Shown piece by piece: positions 31,022 through 41,057 of a stretch of 64,000 nucleotides of DNA (the stretch's first letter is position 1; each line of letters starts with the position of its first letter). Made by a program: the position numbers and the translations under genes. The notes beneath the pieces were generated by a model. That model was given only the letters and a program-made list of their open reading frames with translations. It did not search any database and was not told where the DNA came from. The stretch lies in the NCBI RefSeq assembly GCF_011064545.1, contig NZ_JAAMFG010000036.1, positions 1-64,000 on the forward strand, in the 5' to 3' direction. The stretch is from Wenzhouxiangella sp. XN24 (GTDB lineage: Bacteria; Pseudomonadota; Gammaproteobacteria; Steroidobacterales; XN24).

Positions 31022-32929
31022 ATGGCGCTCAAGCTTTCCCCGCAGGACGCGCCCGCCTTTTGCGCCTTCATTTCCTACAGCCACGCCGACGAGCGTCACG
31101 CCGCCTGGCTGCAGAAAGCACTGGAACGCTGGAAAGTCCCCCGGCGCCTGGTCGGCAGCGAGGGGCGTTTCGGGCCCATCCCGGAGCGCCTGGGAAAGGT
31201 CTTCCTCGACCGGGACGAATTGCCCTCCGCATCCAGCCTGACTGACGAGATCCAGGCGGCCCTCGCGGCCTCCGAGACGCTGGTCGTCATTTGTTCCCCC
31301 GCCGCCGCCCGGTCCCGCTGGGTGAACGAGGAGATCCGCAGCTTCAAGGCCCTGGGCAAGGCACAGCGTGTCCTGGCCATGATCGTCGACGGCGAGCCCT
31401 GGGCCTCCGACCAGCCGGACCGGGCCGACGAGGAATGTTTTCCGAAGGCCCTCCGTTACACGGTCGATGCCGCTGGCGAGCTGACCCTGGAACGCACCGA
31501 GCTGATCGCGGCGGACCTGCGCCCGGGCAAGGACGGCAAGCAGGCGGCGTTGCTCAAGATCGTCGCCGGCATCCTGGGCGTGGGCTTCGACGCGCTGCGC
31601 CAGCGCGAAGCCCAGCGCCGGCAGCGCCGGCTCGCGGCCGTGGCGGCGGCCGCCGTCGTGGGCATGGGCATCACGTCGTTGCTCGCGGCCAGCGCCTGGT
31701 TCGCGCGCATCGAGGCGGACGTGCAACGCGCCAAGGCGGAGGCCAACTTCGACCTTGCCCGCGACGCCGTCGACCGCTACCTGACCCGGGTCGCAGAAAA
31801 TCCGGAGCTCAAGACCAGCGGCCTGACGACCCTCCGGCGGCAACTGCTGGAGACCGCCCGCGAGTTCTACCAGGACTTCGCGTCCCGCCAGGACGGCGAG
31901 GAGATCACGGCGGAACTCGCGCATGCGCACCACCGCCTCGCGAACATCAGCCGCATCATGGGTGATCTCGACGTGGCCGAAGCGGAGGTCCGCCTCGCGA
32001 TCGACAACACCGAGCAGTTGCTCGCCAGGGAGCCGCAAGACGAGCTGCATGCTTTCAACCTGGCGAACATGACCAGCGAGCTCGGGCTGGTACTGGCGGA
32101 CCGTGGCAAACCGGAGGCTGGCGCAGCTTACGCGGAAGCCCTCGAGCGCATGGAGGCGCTCGACCTGCGGCGCAGCGACAACCTCTTCCGCCGCTCCGCC
32201 CTCGCCAGCCTGCTCGACAACTACGGCCAGTGGATCGAAAGCCAAGGCCGGCCGGCGGAGGCCGAAACCCGGTTGCTGGAGGCGCTGCGACTGCGCCAGG
32301 GGCTGGTGCTGGCGGATCCGGACAACCTGGCATACCAGGGCCTGGTGATTTACAGCGCCATCAATCTCTCGGCGCTGTATGGTCGTACGGGACAACTGGA
32401 GGCCGGGCGGGACACGGCCCGGCTCGGCGTGGACCAGGGCGAGGCCCTGCTGCCCCGCCAACCCGACAACCCAGAGACGCGCATCAGCCTCAGCGCCGCC
32501 TACGAGAACCTGGGCGGCATCGAAATGCTGCTGGAGAACTACGACGCATCCGCTGCGGCCTACGACCGGTCGCGAGAACTCAAGGCGGCGCTGGTCATGG
32601 ACCATCCCGCGGTGCTCGACTACCGCCTGAAGCTGGCCGGCACCTACACGAACCTCGGCGAGCTCGCCAGCCGCCAGGCGAATCATCAAGACGCGCTGCC
32701 CTGGTATGACCAGTCCACCGAACTGCTCCGGTGGATCCTCGGCCGCTCCCCGGACATGGCCCTGGCCCGCTTTTACCTAAGCTACACCTGCGGCTGGCAG
32801 GGGCGCGCCCTCGATGCGCTCGCGCGCCGCACCGAGGCCGTCGACGCGTGGCAATGCGCCGTCGAGAACGACCCCACCGGGGACGCATCGCTGGTCGAGT
32901 CGCTGGAGGCGGCGCGCGCGCGGTTGTGA
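31022..32929 (+). CDS. TIR-TPR membrane protein (paralogue 2)
   Basis: The 635-residue protein has an N-terminal TIR domain (AFISYSHADERHAAWLQKAL, then FLDRDELPSASSL, SRWVNEEI with WxxxE present, FPKALRYTV). A membrane helix follows at about 205-230 (LAAVAAAAVVGMGITSLLAAS). A long tetratricopeptide region runs to the end. Unlike paralogues 1, 3 and 4 it lacks the TolB-like domain. The TIR would be cytoplasmic and the TPR part extracytoplasmic if the helix inserts once. It could be an NAD-cleaving effector or a signalling scaffold. It is convergent with an amidohydrolase gene. Confidence 0.88.
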   Translation: MALKLSPQDAPAFCAFISYSHADERHAAWLQKALERWKVPRRLVGSEGRFGPIPERLGKVFLDRDELPSASSLTDEIQAALAASETLVVICSPAAARSRWVNEEIRSFKALGKAQRVLAMIVDGEPWASDQPDRADEECFPKALRYTVDAAGELTLERTELIAADLRPGKDGKQAALLKIVAGILGVGFDALRQREAQRRQRRLAAVAAAAVVGMGITSLLAASAWFARIEADVQRAKAEANFDLARDAVDRYLTRVAENPELKTSGLTTLRRQLLETAREFYQDFASRQDGEEITAELAHAHHRLANISRIMGDLDVAEAEVRLAIDNTEQLLAREPQDELHAFNLANMTSELGLVLADRGKPEAGAAYAEALERMEALDLRRSDNLFRRSALASLLDNYGQWIESQGRPAEAETRLLEALRLRQGLVLADPDNLAYQGLVIYSAINLSALYGRTGQLEAGRDTARLGVDQGEALLPRQPDNPETRISLSAAYENLGGIEMLLENYDASAAAYDRSRELKAALVMDHPAVLDYRLKLAGTYTNLGELASRQANHQDALPWYDQSTELLRWILGRSPDMALARFYLSYTCGWQGRALDALARRTEAVDAWQCAVENDPTGDASLVESLEAARARL

Positions 32930-32948
32930 TTCGCTGCCGCTGCTTTTG

Positions 32949-34310
32949 TCAGCGGTGAACCGGGACAGCGTCCTTGAAGATTTTTCCATCCTTCATGATC
33001 ACGATGAAATTCTTCTCGGCGTCCGCGACGAGGTCGATATTCTCGAGCGGGTTGCCGTCTACCAGCAGGAGATCGGCGAGCGCCCCTTCTTCAACGACGC
33101 CCAGCTTTCCTTCATAGGGACTGCGCAGGCCCGACAACGCCAGCAGCTCGGCATTTCCCGAGGTCGCGATCCGTAGTGCCTCGGCCGGGGTGAACCAGCG
33201 GACCATGCCGGCCAGTTGCGCGCCCTGCGTCGCCGCCGTCTCGGCGTTGAACAGCGTGTCGGTGCCCCACGCGATCTTGAGCTTGTGTTTCTTTGCCAGT
33301 GCGTAGGCCCTATCCGTGCCGGCGAACATCGCGAGCTGCTTGCGGCGATTCGCCGAACCCTCCGGATACGGCGAGCGGCCGGTGTCCACGAACGGCTGCA
33401 GGCTCCACCAGGTGCCCTTGCGTGCCATCAGCTTGACGGTGTCCTCGTCGAGCATCTGGCCGTGGTCGATACATTTCACGCCGGCCTCGATCGCCTGCCG
33501 GACCGCCCGGGGCGTGTAGGCGTGCACGGTCACGTAGGTACCCCAGTTTTCGGCCGCCTCCACTGCCGCACGCAGTTCCGGCACGGTGTACTGGGTGACG
33601 TCGAGCGGATCGAAGCTGGAGGCGACGCCGCCCCCGGCCATCAGCTTGATCTGCGATGCGCCCAGCGCCAGTTGCTCGCGCGCGCGTAAACGGACCGCGT
33701 CGGGGTTATCGGCGATCGCGGCCGCGCCCACCCGCTCGCTGAAAGAGAAACTGCCCGGCGCCGCCGGAAGTTCGTTGGGCAGACGGAAATCGCCATGGCC
33801 GCCCGACTGCGAAATGAATGCGCCCGAAGGCCAGATCCGCGGCCCGGGTACCAGGCCCAGGTCGATGCCGCGCTTGAGCCCGTACACGGGTCCGCCCAGG
33901 TCGCGGATGCTGGTGAAGCCCCGCAACAGCATGTCCTCGGCGGCGCGCGTGGCGGCGACATTCAGAAAGCCCACGTCACTGGTCAGGACGGCGAGCTGCG
34001 GCACGGTCGCGAACATGATGTGGGTGTGCGCATCGATCAGCCCCGGCATCAGCGTGCGGCCTTCGCCGTGGATGATGCGGGTCATCGCGCTGCGGTCCGT
34101 GGCGATCGGGTCAGGGGATATCTTCTCGATGCGATTGCCACGCACCAGCACATTCACCGCGGCGGACAAGCGCTCGGACTTGCCGTCGTAGACCCGGACA
34201 TTCTCGAACAGGATCGTTGTCGGCTGCGTACCCTGGGCGGCCGACACGGAGGCCGCCAGGCCGCTTGCCACGAGCACGCCCGCGACCAGGATCGATGACA
34301 GGAACCTCAT
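32949..34310 (-). CDS. Imidazolonepropionase-like amidohydrolase (secreted)
   Basis: The start at 34310 follows GGAGG and begins a signal peptide (FLSSILVAGVLVASGLAASVSAAQ). The 453-residue enzyme has the amidohydrolase metal set: DAHTHI, the bridging Lys in IKLMAGGG, VTVHAYT, CIDHGQ and the Asp in WGTDTLF. The family includes imidazolonepropionase and Xaa-Pro/Xaa-Arg carboxypeptidase-like dipeptidases; secreted versions commonly hydrolyse peptides. A second member lies at 36993. Convergent with the TIR-TPR gene. Confidence 0.9.
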   Translation of the reverse strand: MRFLSSILVAGVLVASGLAASVSAAQGTQPTTILFENVRVYDGKSERLSAAVNVLVRGNRIEKISPDPIATDRSAMTRIIHGEGRTLMPGLIDAHTHIMFATVPQLAVLTSDVGFLNVAATRAAEDMLLRGFTSIRDLGGPVYGLKRGIDLGLVPGPRIWPSGAFISQSGGHGDFRLPNELPAAPGSFSFSERVGAAAIADNPDAVRLRAREQLALGASQIKLMAGGGVASSFDPLDVTQYTVPELRAAVEAAENWGTYVTVHAYTPRAVRQAIEAGVKCIDHGQMLDEDTVKLMARKGTWWSLQPFVDTGRSPYPEGSANRRKQLAMFAGTDRAYALAKKHKLKIAWGTDTLFNAETAATQGAQLAGMVRWFTPAEALRIATSGNAELLALSGLRSPYEGKLGVVEEGALADLLLVDGNPLENIDLVADAEKNFIVIMKDGKIFKDAVPVHR

Positions 34311-34370
34311 GGAAGCCTCCTTGGCGCACGCGGCGCGCGTAATCACGAAAAATCCCGTCACGCCTGGAGG

Positions 34371-34715
34371 TCACCCCGTTGCCGAGCCACCCAGTGTGAT
34401 CGCGGTAATCGCCAGGTCGATGAAAACACCTGCGAAGGTGATACAGATGCCGAGGATGAAAAGCTTGAGCGTCCTGCCGTAGTACGCGCCGGCCTCATCG
34501 CGCGGGTAGTCGTGGCGCAGGATGCGGAACAGGGTCGCGATCATCGCGATCGTCCCGGCCAGCACGCAACTGCCGACCAGTAGCGCCTGGATGGCGCCGA
34601 ACGGGTTGTCGGTCTGCACCCAGGTGGCGGCGAAGCCCAGCGTGAAGCCGAGCAAGAGCCCGGTCGCAGTCACCATCGGTTGCCGATACGAGGACAAGGG
34701 ATCCGGCGTGGTCAC
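34371..34715 (-). CDS. Small three-helix membrane protein
   Basis: The 114-residue protein has three hydrophobic helices (VTATGLLLGFTLGFAATWV, ALLVGSCVLAGTIAMIATLF, LKLFILGICITFAGVFIDLAI) and a DYPRDEAGAYY loop. I do not recognise the family. Its start overlaps the end of the antiporter gene by four bases, so it is probably co-translated with it. It may be an accessory subunit. Confidence 0.7.
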   Translation of the reverse strand: MTTPDPLSSYRQPMVTATGLLLGFTLGFAATWVQTDNPFGAIQALLVGSCVLAGTIAMIATLFRILRHDYPRDEAGAYYGRTLKLFILGICITFAGVFIDLAITAITLGGSATG

Positions 34716-35869
34716 GGGACCATCGCCAGGAAGAGAAACACGGCGAACACGACCAGGTGCACAGCGCCCTGCAATATGGTGGCGCGCCCGGGCAGGACGG
34801 TCATGGCCGTCAACAACAGCGTCAGGCCCAGCAGCACCATCTCCGTGGGCGGCAAGCCGAGGGTCAGCGGCAGTCCGAGGGCGATCGACGCGACGGCGAC
34901 CGCGGGGATGGTCAGGCCGATCGTCGCGAGCGCGGAGCCGAGCCCGAGGTTCATGCTGGTCTGCAGCCGGCCGCGCCTCGCGGCACGCAAGGCCGACATG
35001 GATTCAGGCAGCAGCACCATCATCGCGATGGCGATGCCTACCACTGCGCGCGGCATATCGGCTGAATCGACCGCGCCTTCAATAGTCGGCGCCAGCACCT
35101 TGGCCAGGCCGACGACCGCGACCAGCCCGACGAGCAGCAAGCCAAGACTCAGCAGCGCTGCGCGCAGGGTCGGGGGGGTTGCATGTTCTTCCTCGGCGCC
35201 AGCGTCTTCCGGCAGGAAATAGCCGCGGTGGCGCACCGTCTGGACGAAGATGAAGACGGCATAGAGCAGCAGCGACACGATTCCTGCGAAGGCAAGCTGA
35301 GACGACGAGTAGGTCGGCCCATCGCTGGCCAGCGTGAACTGCGGGAGCACGAGCGTGAGTGTTGCAAGCGTGGCCAGCACCGCGACCGCGGGCGTCGTCC
35401 CCTCGGGTTTGAAGCTCACCACCCGGTGGCGCAGTCCGCCGACGAGAAGGGACAAGCCCAGCACACCGTTGCACACGATCATCACGGTGGCGAATACCGT
35501 GTCACGCGCAAGCTCGCTCGATTCGGCGCCGCCCGAGAACATGACCGAGACGATCAACGATCCCTCGATCACGGTGACGGCCAGGGCGAGCACGAGAGTG
35601 CCGAAAGGTTCGCCGACCTTCAGCGCGATGACCTCGGCGTGGTGAACCGAGGCGAAGACCGCGGCGAACAGGAGTATCGTCGAAACGATCACGACCACCG
35701 AGGCGGCCGCGGGCAGCAGCCCGGCGAGCTTTGCCGTCAACCAGGCGCATGCCACTGCAGGCACGATCCAGGTTGACGGAGGCAGGCGCTCGATGGCGCG
35801 GGCGTCACTGGACAAGTCGTTACTCCGCAAGGCTGGCGGCGGCCAGTCTAGCAGAGCGCCTGGCGACAT
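34712..35869 (-). CDS. ChaA-like cation/proton antiporter
   Basis: The 385-residue membrane protein has about eleven helices and the two CaCA alpha motifs: GEPFGTLVLALAVTVIEGSLI, and in the second half LLPESMSALRAARRGRLQTSMNLGLGSALATIGLTIP. The acidic residues in VTVIE and LPES are the ion-binding ones. The family exchanges Ca2+, Na+ or K+ for H+. It forms an operon with the small membrane protein downstream (4-nt overlap). Confidence 0.9.
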   Translation of the reverse strand: MSPGALLDWPPPALRSNDLSSDARAIERLPPSTWIVPAVACAWLTAKLAGLLPAAASVVVIVSTILLFAAVFASVHHAEVIALKVGEPFGTLVLALAVTVIEGSLIVSVMFSGGAESSELARDTVFATVMIVCNGVLGLSLLVGGLRHRVVSFKPEGTTPAVAVLATLATLTLVLPQFTLASDGPTYSSSQLAFAGIVSLLLYAVFIFVQTVRHRGYFLPEDAGAEEEHATPPTLRAALLSLGLLLVGLVAVVGLAKVLAPTIEGAVDSADMPRAVVGIAIAMMVLLPESMSALRAARRGRLQTSMNLGLGSALATIGLTIPAVAVASIALGLPLTLGLPPTEMVLLGLTLLLTAMTVLPGRATILQGAVHLVVFAVFLFLAMVP

Positions 35870-35876
35870 GACCGCG

Positions 35877-36242
35877 CTAGTCCGCCTTGCTCGACAGCTT
35901 CAACTGGACCAGCGCCAGTTCGCGCAGGATGCGGTTGGCCTCGAAGTGGCTGCCCATGAAGCCGCGCAGGAAGGTACTGACCTGGACCAGCACCACCACC
36001 AGGACGCCCCATTGCACGGCCTGGACAGGATCGCCGGCAGCCATCAGCTGGAAAGCTGCCCAGACGGCGGCGCCGAACAGCGACAGCTGGACGACCATGA
36101 CCGTCCACAACACCCAGCCCAGCCGGCCGCGAAACAGGCCGAAGGCCTGGCGCAGGTACCCGGGCTCGTCGCCCAGCTCCGTCCAGGCGGCGCGGTCCTG
36201 CTCCTCAAGAGTCTTGCGGATCATGTCATCAACATTGCTCAT
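35877..36242 (-). CDS. DUF6768 family membrane protein, likely ECF sigma partner
   Basis: The 121-residue protein has two membrane helices (WVLWTVMVVQLSLFGAAVWAAF and WGVLVVVLVQVSTFLRGFMGSHF) and the family pattern FRGRLGW and ANRILRELALVQLKL. Its start overlaps the stop of the ECF sigma gene by four bases (ATGA). DUF6768 genes commonly follow such sigma factors, so an anti-sigma or membrane-sensing role is plausible though not demonstrated. Confidence 0.8.
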   Translation of the reverse strand: MSNVDDMIRKTLEEQDRAAWTELGDEPGYLRQAFGLFRGRLGWVLWTVMVVQLSLFGAAVWAAFQLMAAGDPVQAVQWGVLVVVLVQVSTFLRGFMGSHFEANRILRELALVQLKLSSKAD

Positions 36243-36790
36243 GGTGATTCTCCTTGCAAAAGAACGCGCATGCGATGGCGCGCATGCATCAGCCGGGTCT
36301 TCACAGTGCCCGGCGCAATTTCGAGCGCGGCGGCGATCTCTGTCACCGTCAGGCCTTCCAGGTAGAACAGCGCCAGCGTGGCGCGATGGTGGGCCGGCAA
36401 GCCGTCCAGCAGCGCATGCAACTCAGCGGCTGAAGCGCCCTGCTCGGGTGATGCAGTGGTTGACGCCACGTCATCGAAAGTCTCGGCAACATCCCGCCGG
36501 CGTCGGCCTTGTGCTTGACGGATACTGCCGGCGCAGCGGCGCGAGACGATCCGATAGGCCCATGCGGGAAAGGCGCGTGCTTCGCGAAGACCGGACAACC
36601 CACGCAGGATCTCCAGCCAGGCCTCCTGGGTCGCCTCGCGCGCCGGCTCTTCCTCGCCCAATAGACGCCAGGCGTGCTTCAGCAACTTCGGCTGCCAACG
36701 CTGCGCCAACTGGCCCAGTGCGCTTCTGTCTCCCGTGCGGGCCACGGTCACCAGGTAGTGATCGAGCGCAATGGATTGGTCTGTCCGCAC
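36239..36790 (-). CDS. ECF-type RNA polymerase sigma factor
   Basis: The start chosen is the GTG at 36790, preceded by GGGGAGGAA. The 183-residue protein has sigma region 2 (LAQRWQPKLLKHAWRLLGEEEPAREATQEAWLEIL), a linker and region 4 (LPAHHRATLALFYLEGLTVTEIAAALEIAPGTVKTRLMHAR). It directs polymerase to an unknown regulon. It is coupled to the DUF6768 gene. No conserved autoregulatory promoter was recognised upstream. Confidence 0.92.
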   Translation of the reverse strand: MRTDQSIALDHYLVTVARTGDRSALGQLAQRWQPKLLKHAWRLLGEEEPAREATQEAWLEILRGLSGLREARAFPAWAYRIVSRRCAGSIRQAQGRRRRDVAETFDDVASTTASPEQGASAAELHALLDGLPAHHRATLALFYLEGLTVTEIAAALEIAPGTVKTRLMHARHRMRVLLQGESP

Positions 36791-36992
36791 GTGTTCCTCC
36801 CCTGGTTGAGCGCCAGCCTGCCAGCTGTCAGCAGCCTTTCTGACGGCGGGGATCGTTGCACCAGCGCCGAAAATAACCGTCAACAGTCTTAGGGTGTTCG
36901 TGGAGAGGGAAACGGTTCAACGGTGGCGGGAGAAACTTGTTGAACGGCGAATAAATTCAGGGAGGCCAGGGCGGGAAGTGACAGCTTACGCC

Positions 36993-38447
36993 TCAGAGCT
37001 TCATTTGCAGCGCTCGCCAGGCCGCGCGGATAAGAGAAGTGTCGCGGGCAGCTTGTCTTAATTCTTCAAGTATCACTTCATCCATCCAGTACCCGCCGAG
37101 CATCACGGCGGCCGGGAATTCAACCGCACTGATCCGAGTCAACGGATCGTCGCGAAGTAACACGAGATTGGCGCGGTAGCCCGGTGCAATCATTCCGGTT
37201 TGCTCAAACCCCAAAGTCTGTGCGCTTGTCCGCGTGGCTGATGCCAGCGCCTGGTGCGGGGAAAGCCCTGCCTCGACCATGAGCTCCAGCTCCCGGGCCA
37301 TGGATGCCCCCGGTATCACAGCGAATACTCCTGCGTCGGTTCCCGCGACCAGGGGGACGCCTGCCTCGTGCAGCAATCGAGTGGCCGTAAGATAGAAGTC
37401 GGCGCGTGGCCCCTCGTAAGCCGACGGATCGGCCTCGCTCCAGAACCTCGCTTCGGCACGCTGTGCAATACGTATCAGCGGGTTGATGGTGTCGGAGCCG
37501 GGGCGATCCAGGTATGCGCCCCTGGTCTCTGCAATCAGCACCAATCGCTTGTGAGCAAGTAGCGTGGGTGTCACCGCTTCGCCCGACGCCGCTAACCTGG
37601 CAGCCACCTCACGCATCTGGTTCTCATCCAGCCGACCACGAAGACTGTGCCAGACGAGTGTTTCGACATGCTCGAATGTCGTGAAACCCCGCCCTAGCGA
37701 AGCTTCCCACGGGATTTCGAAAGGCTTGTCGCGAGGCATCCCGGCGCTACGCCGCCCTTCTGGCGAATGGCCCATAATTCGCATGCCGAGCACGGCGGCC
37801 TCGTCGAGAATGGCGTCGAAGGCATCGCGACTCAGATTCGAGTACAGCTTCAGCCTGCGATATCCCGCGTCATATTGAGCACGCACGGCGGCGCGCGCCT
37901 CAGCGGCCGTCGCGACGGTCTGCTGAAGGAGGTTTTCATTCGGTCCAGGGCTGTTGAGTATCGGACCAGTGGTAATAAAGTCCGGGCTGAGAATCAGCCC
38001 CTCCGCAATGCGCTCGGAGAGGCGCAAATGGAATGGGTAGCCCGACACGTTACGCAGGCCGGTAACCCCGTGAGCAAGATAGCCTGCCAACTCCGCCTCG
38101 TCACTAAGATGGATATGTGCATCGATCAGCCCCGGCATGAGACTGAGTCCGCGGGCGTTGACGATGCGCACGCCTTCCGGAGCCGATAATTCCCCGGCGG
38201 CGCCCACCTGGACGATGCGATCCCCGATGACCAGCACGGACCGTGCATCTTCGACATCCGGCGCCCCAGGGATCATCGAGATCAGCCGAACGTTGTCGAT
38301 CAGCACGCCGGCAGGTTTATGCTGCGCCGGTTCGAGCGCCTGCGGAAAATCAGTCACGATCTGCCACAGCCAGGCGAGCGCTATGGTAAAGATTATCGCG
38401 ATCGCGACGCCGGCCTTTCCGGTCCTCGTGAATCTCGTGTTCTGCAT
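36993..38447 (-). CDS. Membrane-anchored imidazolonepropionase-like amidohydrolase
   Basis: The start at 38447 has AGG 7 nt upstream. The 484-residue protein has an N-terminal membrane helix (AGVAIAIIFTIALAWLWQIV) and no clear cleavage site. The amidohydrolase domain has DAHIHL, the bridging Lys in RRLKLYSNL, MGHSPE, FEHVE and the Asp in AGTDAGVF. The catalytic domain would face the periplasm. A membrane AraC-type regulator gene lies 39 nt upstream on the same strand and may control it. Confidence 0.88.
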   Translation of the reverse strand: MQNTRFTRTGKAGVAIAIIFTIALAWLWQIVTDFPQALEPAQHKPAGVLIDNVRLISMIPGAPDVEDARSVLVIGDRIVQVGAAGELSAPEGVRIVNARGLSLMPGLIDAHIHLSDEAELAGYLAHGVTGLRNVSGYPFHLRLSERIAEGLILSPDFITTGPILNSPGPNENLLQQTVATAAEARAAVRAQYDAGYRRLKLYSNLSRDAFDAILDEAAVLGMRIMGHSPEGRRSAGMPRDKPFEIPWEASLGRGFTTFEHVETLVWHSLRGRLDENQMREVAARLAASGEAVTPTLLAHKRLVLIAETRGAYLDRPGSDTINPLIRIAQRAEARFWSEADPSAYEGPRADFYLTATRLLHEAGVPLVAGTDAGVFAVIPGASMARELELMVEAGLSPHQALASATRTSAQTLGFEQTGMIAPGYRANLVLLRDDPLTRISAVEFPAAVMLGGYWMDEVILEELRQAARDTSLIRAAWRALQMKL

Positions 38448-38486
38448 TTTTTTACCTGACCGGTCTGACATCTTGGAAAGATGTCA

Positions 38487-39617
38487 TCACCTTGGCCGTC
38501 TTGCTGCTTTTTTTCGTCCGGTATCCGGATTTTGCACTTGCTGGCGCTGATATTGGCTTGGCGTCAGGCCGGTACTGGCTTTGAACAGCGTATTGAAAGT
38601 GGACTTGGAATTAAAACCGGCGGCAAAAGCGATTTCCAGAATGGGCGTTCGGCCGGGCAACTGCAGCTCTCGCTGCACATGCGCCAACCTGAGTTGATTG
38701 ATGTAATCACAAAAACTGATGCCGGCTCCCCGATTGATGGCCCAGGACACATCTTTAGTCCCCAAACCGGTCAGTTCCGCCAGGTCGGCCACCGCCAGCC
38801 GGGGTTGCAGATACAACTGCTGCTGTTCGATCAGTTCAGCCAGTTCCATGAACACCGCCCGCGCCCGGGCATCCGTAGCCGTGGTCGTGCTCTCGGCCAC
38901 CGCCGCATTCGTATCGAGCCCGTCGAAAAACTCCTGCTGCCGGCTGGCGCGCAATACCAGCAGGCAAATCAAGGCGAAAACCAGCAACTGCTGCAGGAAA
39001 TACCACTGGTTACGGAGTTCATAAGGCAAATAGGGCTGTAGATTCAGCCGGACCAGGTCAGCCAGCAACAAGCCGGCCAGCGCCAGTAGCAGCCAGATCA
39101 GCCATTGAAGGCCCAGCCGATCGGCATCGGACCGTTCGGAGCGTAGCTTCTGTTGGTATTGCCACAATAGGTGCGCGGCTACCGCCAGATAGATCAGCTG
39201 GCTTGCGGTACCCAGTGCCAACACCAGCTGTACTTGCCCAGCCAGGGGCAACAACAGCACGGCAGGTATGGCATGTCTGCCATCACGCCATCGAAGTTGC
39301 GCATCAGAAAATGCCAGCTGGCGAACCAACAGATAACAAGCCGGCCCGATGAGCAGGCTGAAAGCCGGCGTGACCATTAGCACGTGGCGAGTGATGCCGG
39401 TTTCTTCCAGAAGATTGAACAACATCAGCCCGCTGTTCATTCCCAGCAACAATAACAGCCCACGTAGGCGCGGTTGCGGCCAGATCATCGCAGCCATCAG
39501 CAAACTGCCAAAGATGACAGTGACCTGCAGCACATTCACCGGAAGTAAAACCAGTGGCGAAATCAGCGGCGAAATCAGCGAGTCGGCCGCTGCGGCGTTT
39601 GAGATGGACTCAAACAT
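38487..39617 (-). CDS. Membrane AraC-type regulator (7-helix sensor plus HTH)
   Basis: From the ATG at 39617 the 376-residue protein has about seven hydrophobic helices up to residue 235. A C-terminal AraC-type DNA-binding domain follows (LAVADLAELTGLGTKDVSWAINR, and IAFAAGFNSKSTFNTLFKASTGLTPSQYQRQ). The membrane part would sense a ligand and the HTH would work from the membrane. GC content is lower than that of the flanking genes. The gene lies directly upstream of a secreted-type hydrolase. The same architecture and order are seen at 52900-54087. Confidence 0.88.
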   Translation of the reverse strand: MFESISNAAAADSLISPLISPLVLLPVNVLQVTVIFGSLLMAAMIWPQPRLRGLLLLLGMNSGLMLFNLLEETGITRHVLMVTPAFSLLIGPACYLLVRQLAFSDAQLRWRDGRHAIPAVLLLPLAGQVQLVLALGTASQLIYLAVAAHLLWQYQQKLRSERSDADRLGLQWLIWLLLALAGLLLADLVRLNLQPYLPYELRNQWYFLQQLLVFALICLLVLRASRQQEFFDGLDTNAAVAESTTTATDARARAVFMELAELIEQQQLYLQPRLAVADLAELTGLGTKDVSWAINRGAGISFCDYINQLRLAHVQRELQLPGRTPILEIAFAAGFNSKSTFNTLFKASTGLTPSQYQRQQVQNPDTGRKKAARRPR

Positions 39618-40079
39618 GATCAGCAGTGGGGCCGGTCCATGTTGTCGTTGACTCAAGGACCGCTCGATCGCCCGCCGCACACGACAGGCATCGATTGTTC
39701 CTCGGGCTGGCCAAGATGTGTTTCATTATCGTTCTGAAGATGCTGAACGTGATGGCGAGTGACCGCCTGTACTTGAACGCGCCTTGCTGGTTCTTGCTCG
39801 ACCTTGACTGGAGTATAAGCGCGAATCTCGAGGCCTTAAGCATCGCGACCTGCTTGTGGAAGAATAGGGAGCCTGACGTGGGAGGCCCGACACGATGCGT
39901 GACCTGGCGAGGCAGTTGACCCTTTTATTGAATGCGTCGGCCAGCGCCAACGTGGATTTTTGGGCGCTGTACGGAGAAGCAGCCAAAACATCGATCGGCT
40001 TCTTCTGGAAAGCGAACCGGACCTGTCTCGCCGTCATGCTGAGCGGACTCGTTCTCCACAATCCGGGCAGCGCCTGATC
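39618..40079. other. Intergenic region, lower GC, possible small ORF
   Basis: The 462-nt gap lies between the AraC-type regulator (minus) and the EamA transporter (plus). It is noticeably richer in A/T than its surroundings. A 60-codon plus-strand frame at 39895-40077 (starting MRDLARQL, ending HNPGSA) stops 2 nt before the transporter start. It has no family match that I know. It could be a leader peptide or a chance frame. Confidence 0.35.
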
Positions 40080-40946
40080 ATGTTTTCCTTCTGGAGCTGG
40101 ACGCTGGCGGCCGTGCTTGCACTGGCGTTTGCCCCGCTGGCCATGAAGATGGCGTTGTCGGTCGGCGGCTCCACGTTGCCGGTGGCACTGGTCACGGCCC
40201 TGGTCGCGGCCTTGCTGGTCTGCGGCTGGATGCTGGTGCGCGACAAGGCGCGCAGATTGCCGCGCATGCCGTGGCGCCAGCGCATGGCCCTGCTGCTGGT
40301 CGGTGCGCTCGGTTCCGGCCTGGTCCCGCTGTTCGGGATCCTGGCCATGACGGAGACCAGCGCGTCGAACCGTGCACTGTTCCAGTCGGCCTACCCGGCC
40401 GCGACCGCGCTGGCGGCCCGGTTCCTGCTCGGCGAACGCCTCGGGCCGTTGAGCTACGTGCTCATCGCACTGGTCTGCACCGGCCTCGTCTTGATGAACA
40501 TCGAGCCGGGCGCGGGACTGTCGATGCTGAACTGGCCGTTCTGGCTGTTGCTGACCACCCTCCCCATGATCGGCCTGGCGGACGTGATCGCGAAGAAAAA
40601 CCTGGTCGACCAGCCACCGGAAGTGGTGGCCGCCGGTCGCGCCGTGGGCGGGGTGCTCATTCTCGCGCTGGCGCTGCCGTGGGCCCTCGCCGACCTCGGC
40701 AACACCTTGCACGCAGCATGGCACTGGCTGTTGCTGGGCGGCGTGTGCATGGGCGTCTTTGCGGTGGCTCTCTACCAGGTGTTCGACCGCACAGAGGCCT
40801 CGCTGGCCGCGAGCCTGGTCGCGCTTGCGCCGGTGCTGACCCTGGCCGCCGAGGCCGCGTTGCTCGGGGTTTCACTGCATGCCTGGCAGTGGGCCGGCTT
40901 CGCGCTGGTGCTCGTTGCGCTGCTGTGGCTGGGCCGGCGAGTTTGA
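40080..40946 (+). CDS. EamA-type (DMT superfamily) transporter
   Basis: From the ATG at 40080 the 288-residue protein has ten hydrophobic helices in two five-helix halves. The EamA repeats are visible in ALFQSAYPAATALAARFLLGERLGPL and SLAASLVALAPVLTLAAEAALLG. Members export amino acids, metabolites or nucleotide-like compounds across the inner membrane. The substrate is unknown. Confidence 0.88.
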   Translation: MFSFWSWTLAAVLALAFAPLAMKMALSVGGSTLPVALVTALVAALLVCGWMLVRDKARRLPRMPWRQRMALLLVGALGSGLVPLFGILAMTETSASNRALFQSAYPAATALAARFLLGERLGPLSYVLIALVCTGLVLMNIEPGAGLSMLNWPFWLLLTTLPMIGLADVIAKKNLVDQPPEVVAAGRAVGGVLILALALPWALADLGNTLHAAWHWLLLGGVCMGVFAVALYQVFDRTEASLAASLVALAPVLTLAAEAALLGVSLHAWQWAGFALVLVALLWLGRRV

Positions 40947-41057
40947 GCGCCGCGCCGGACCGGGCGGTTTTCCCCTGCTGCCCCCTGGGCATCGCATTCT
41001 GGCAGAATCCCGAACCATGCCGGACGGCAAATCATGATCATCGAGCGGGGAAACGCC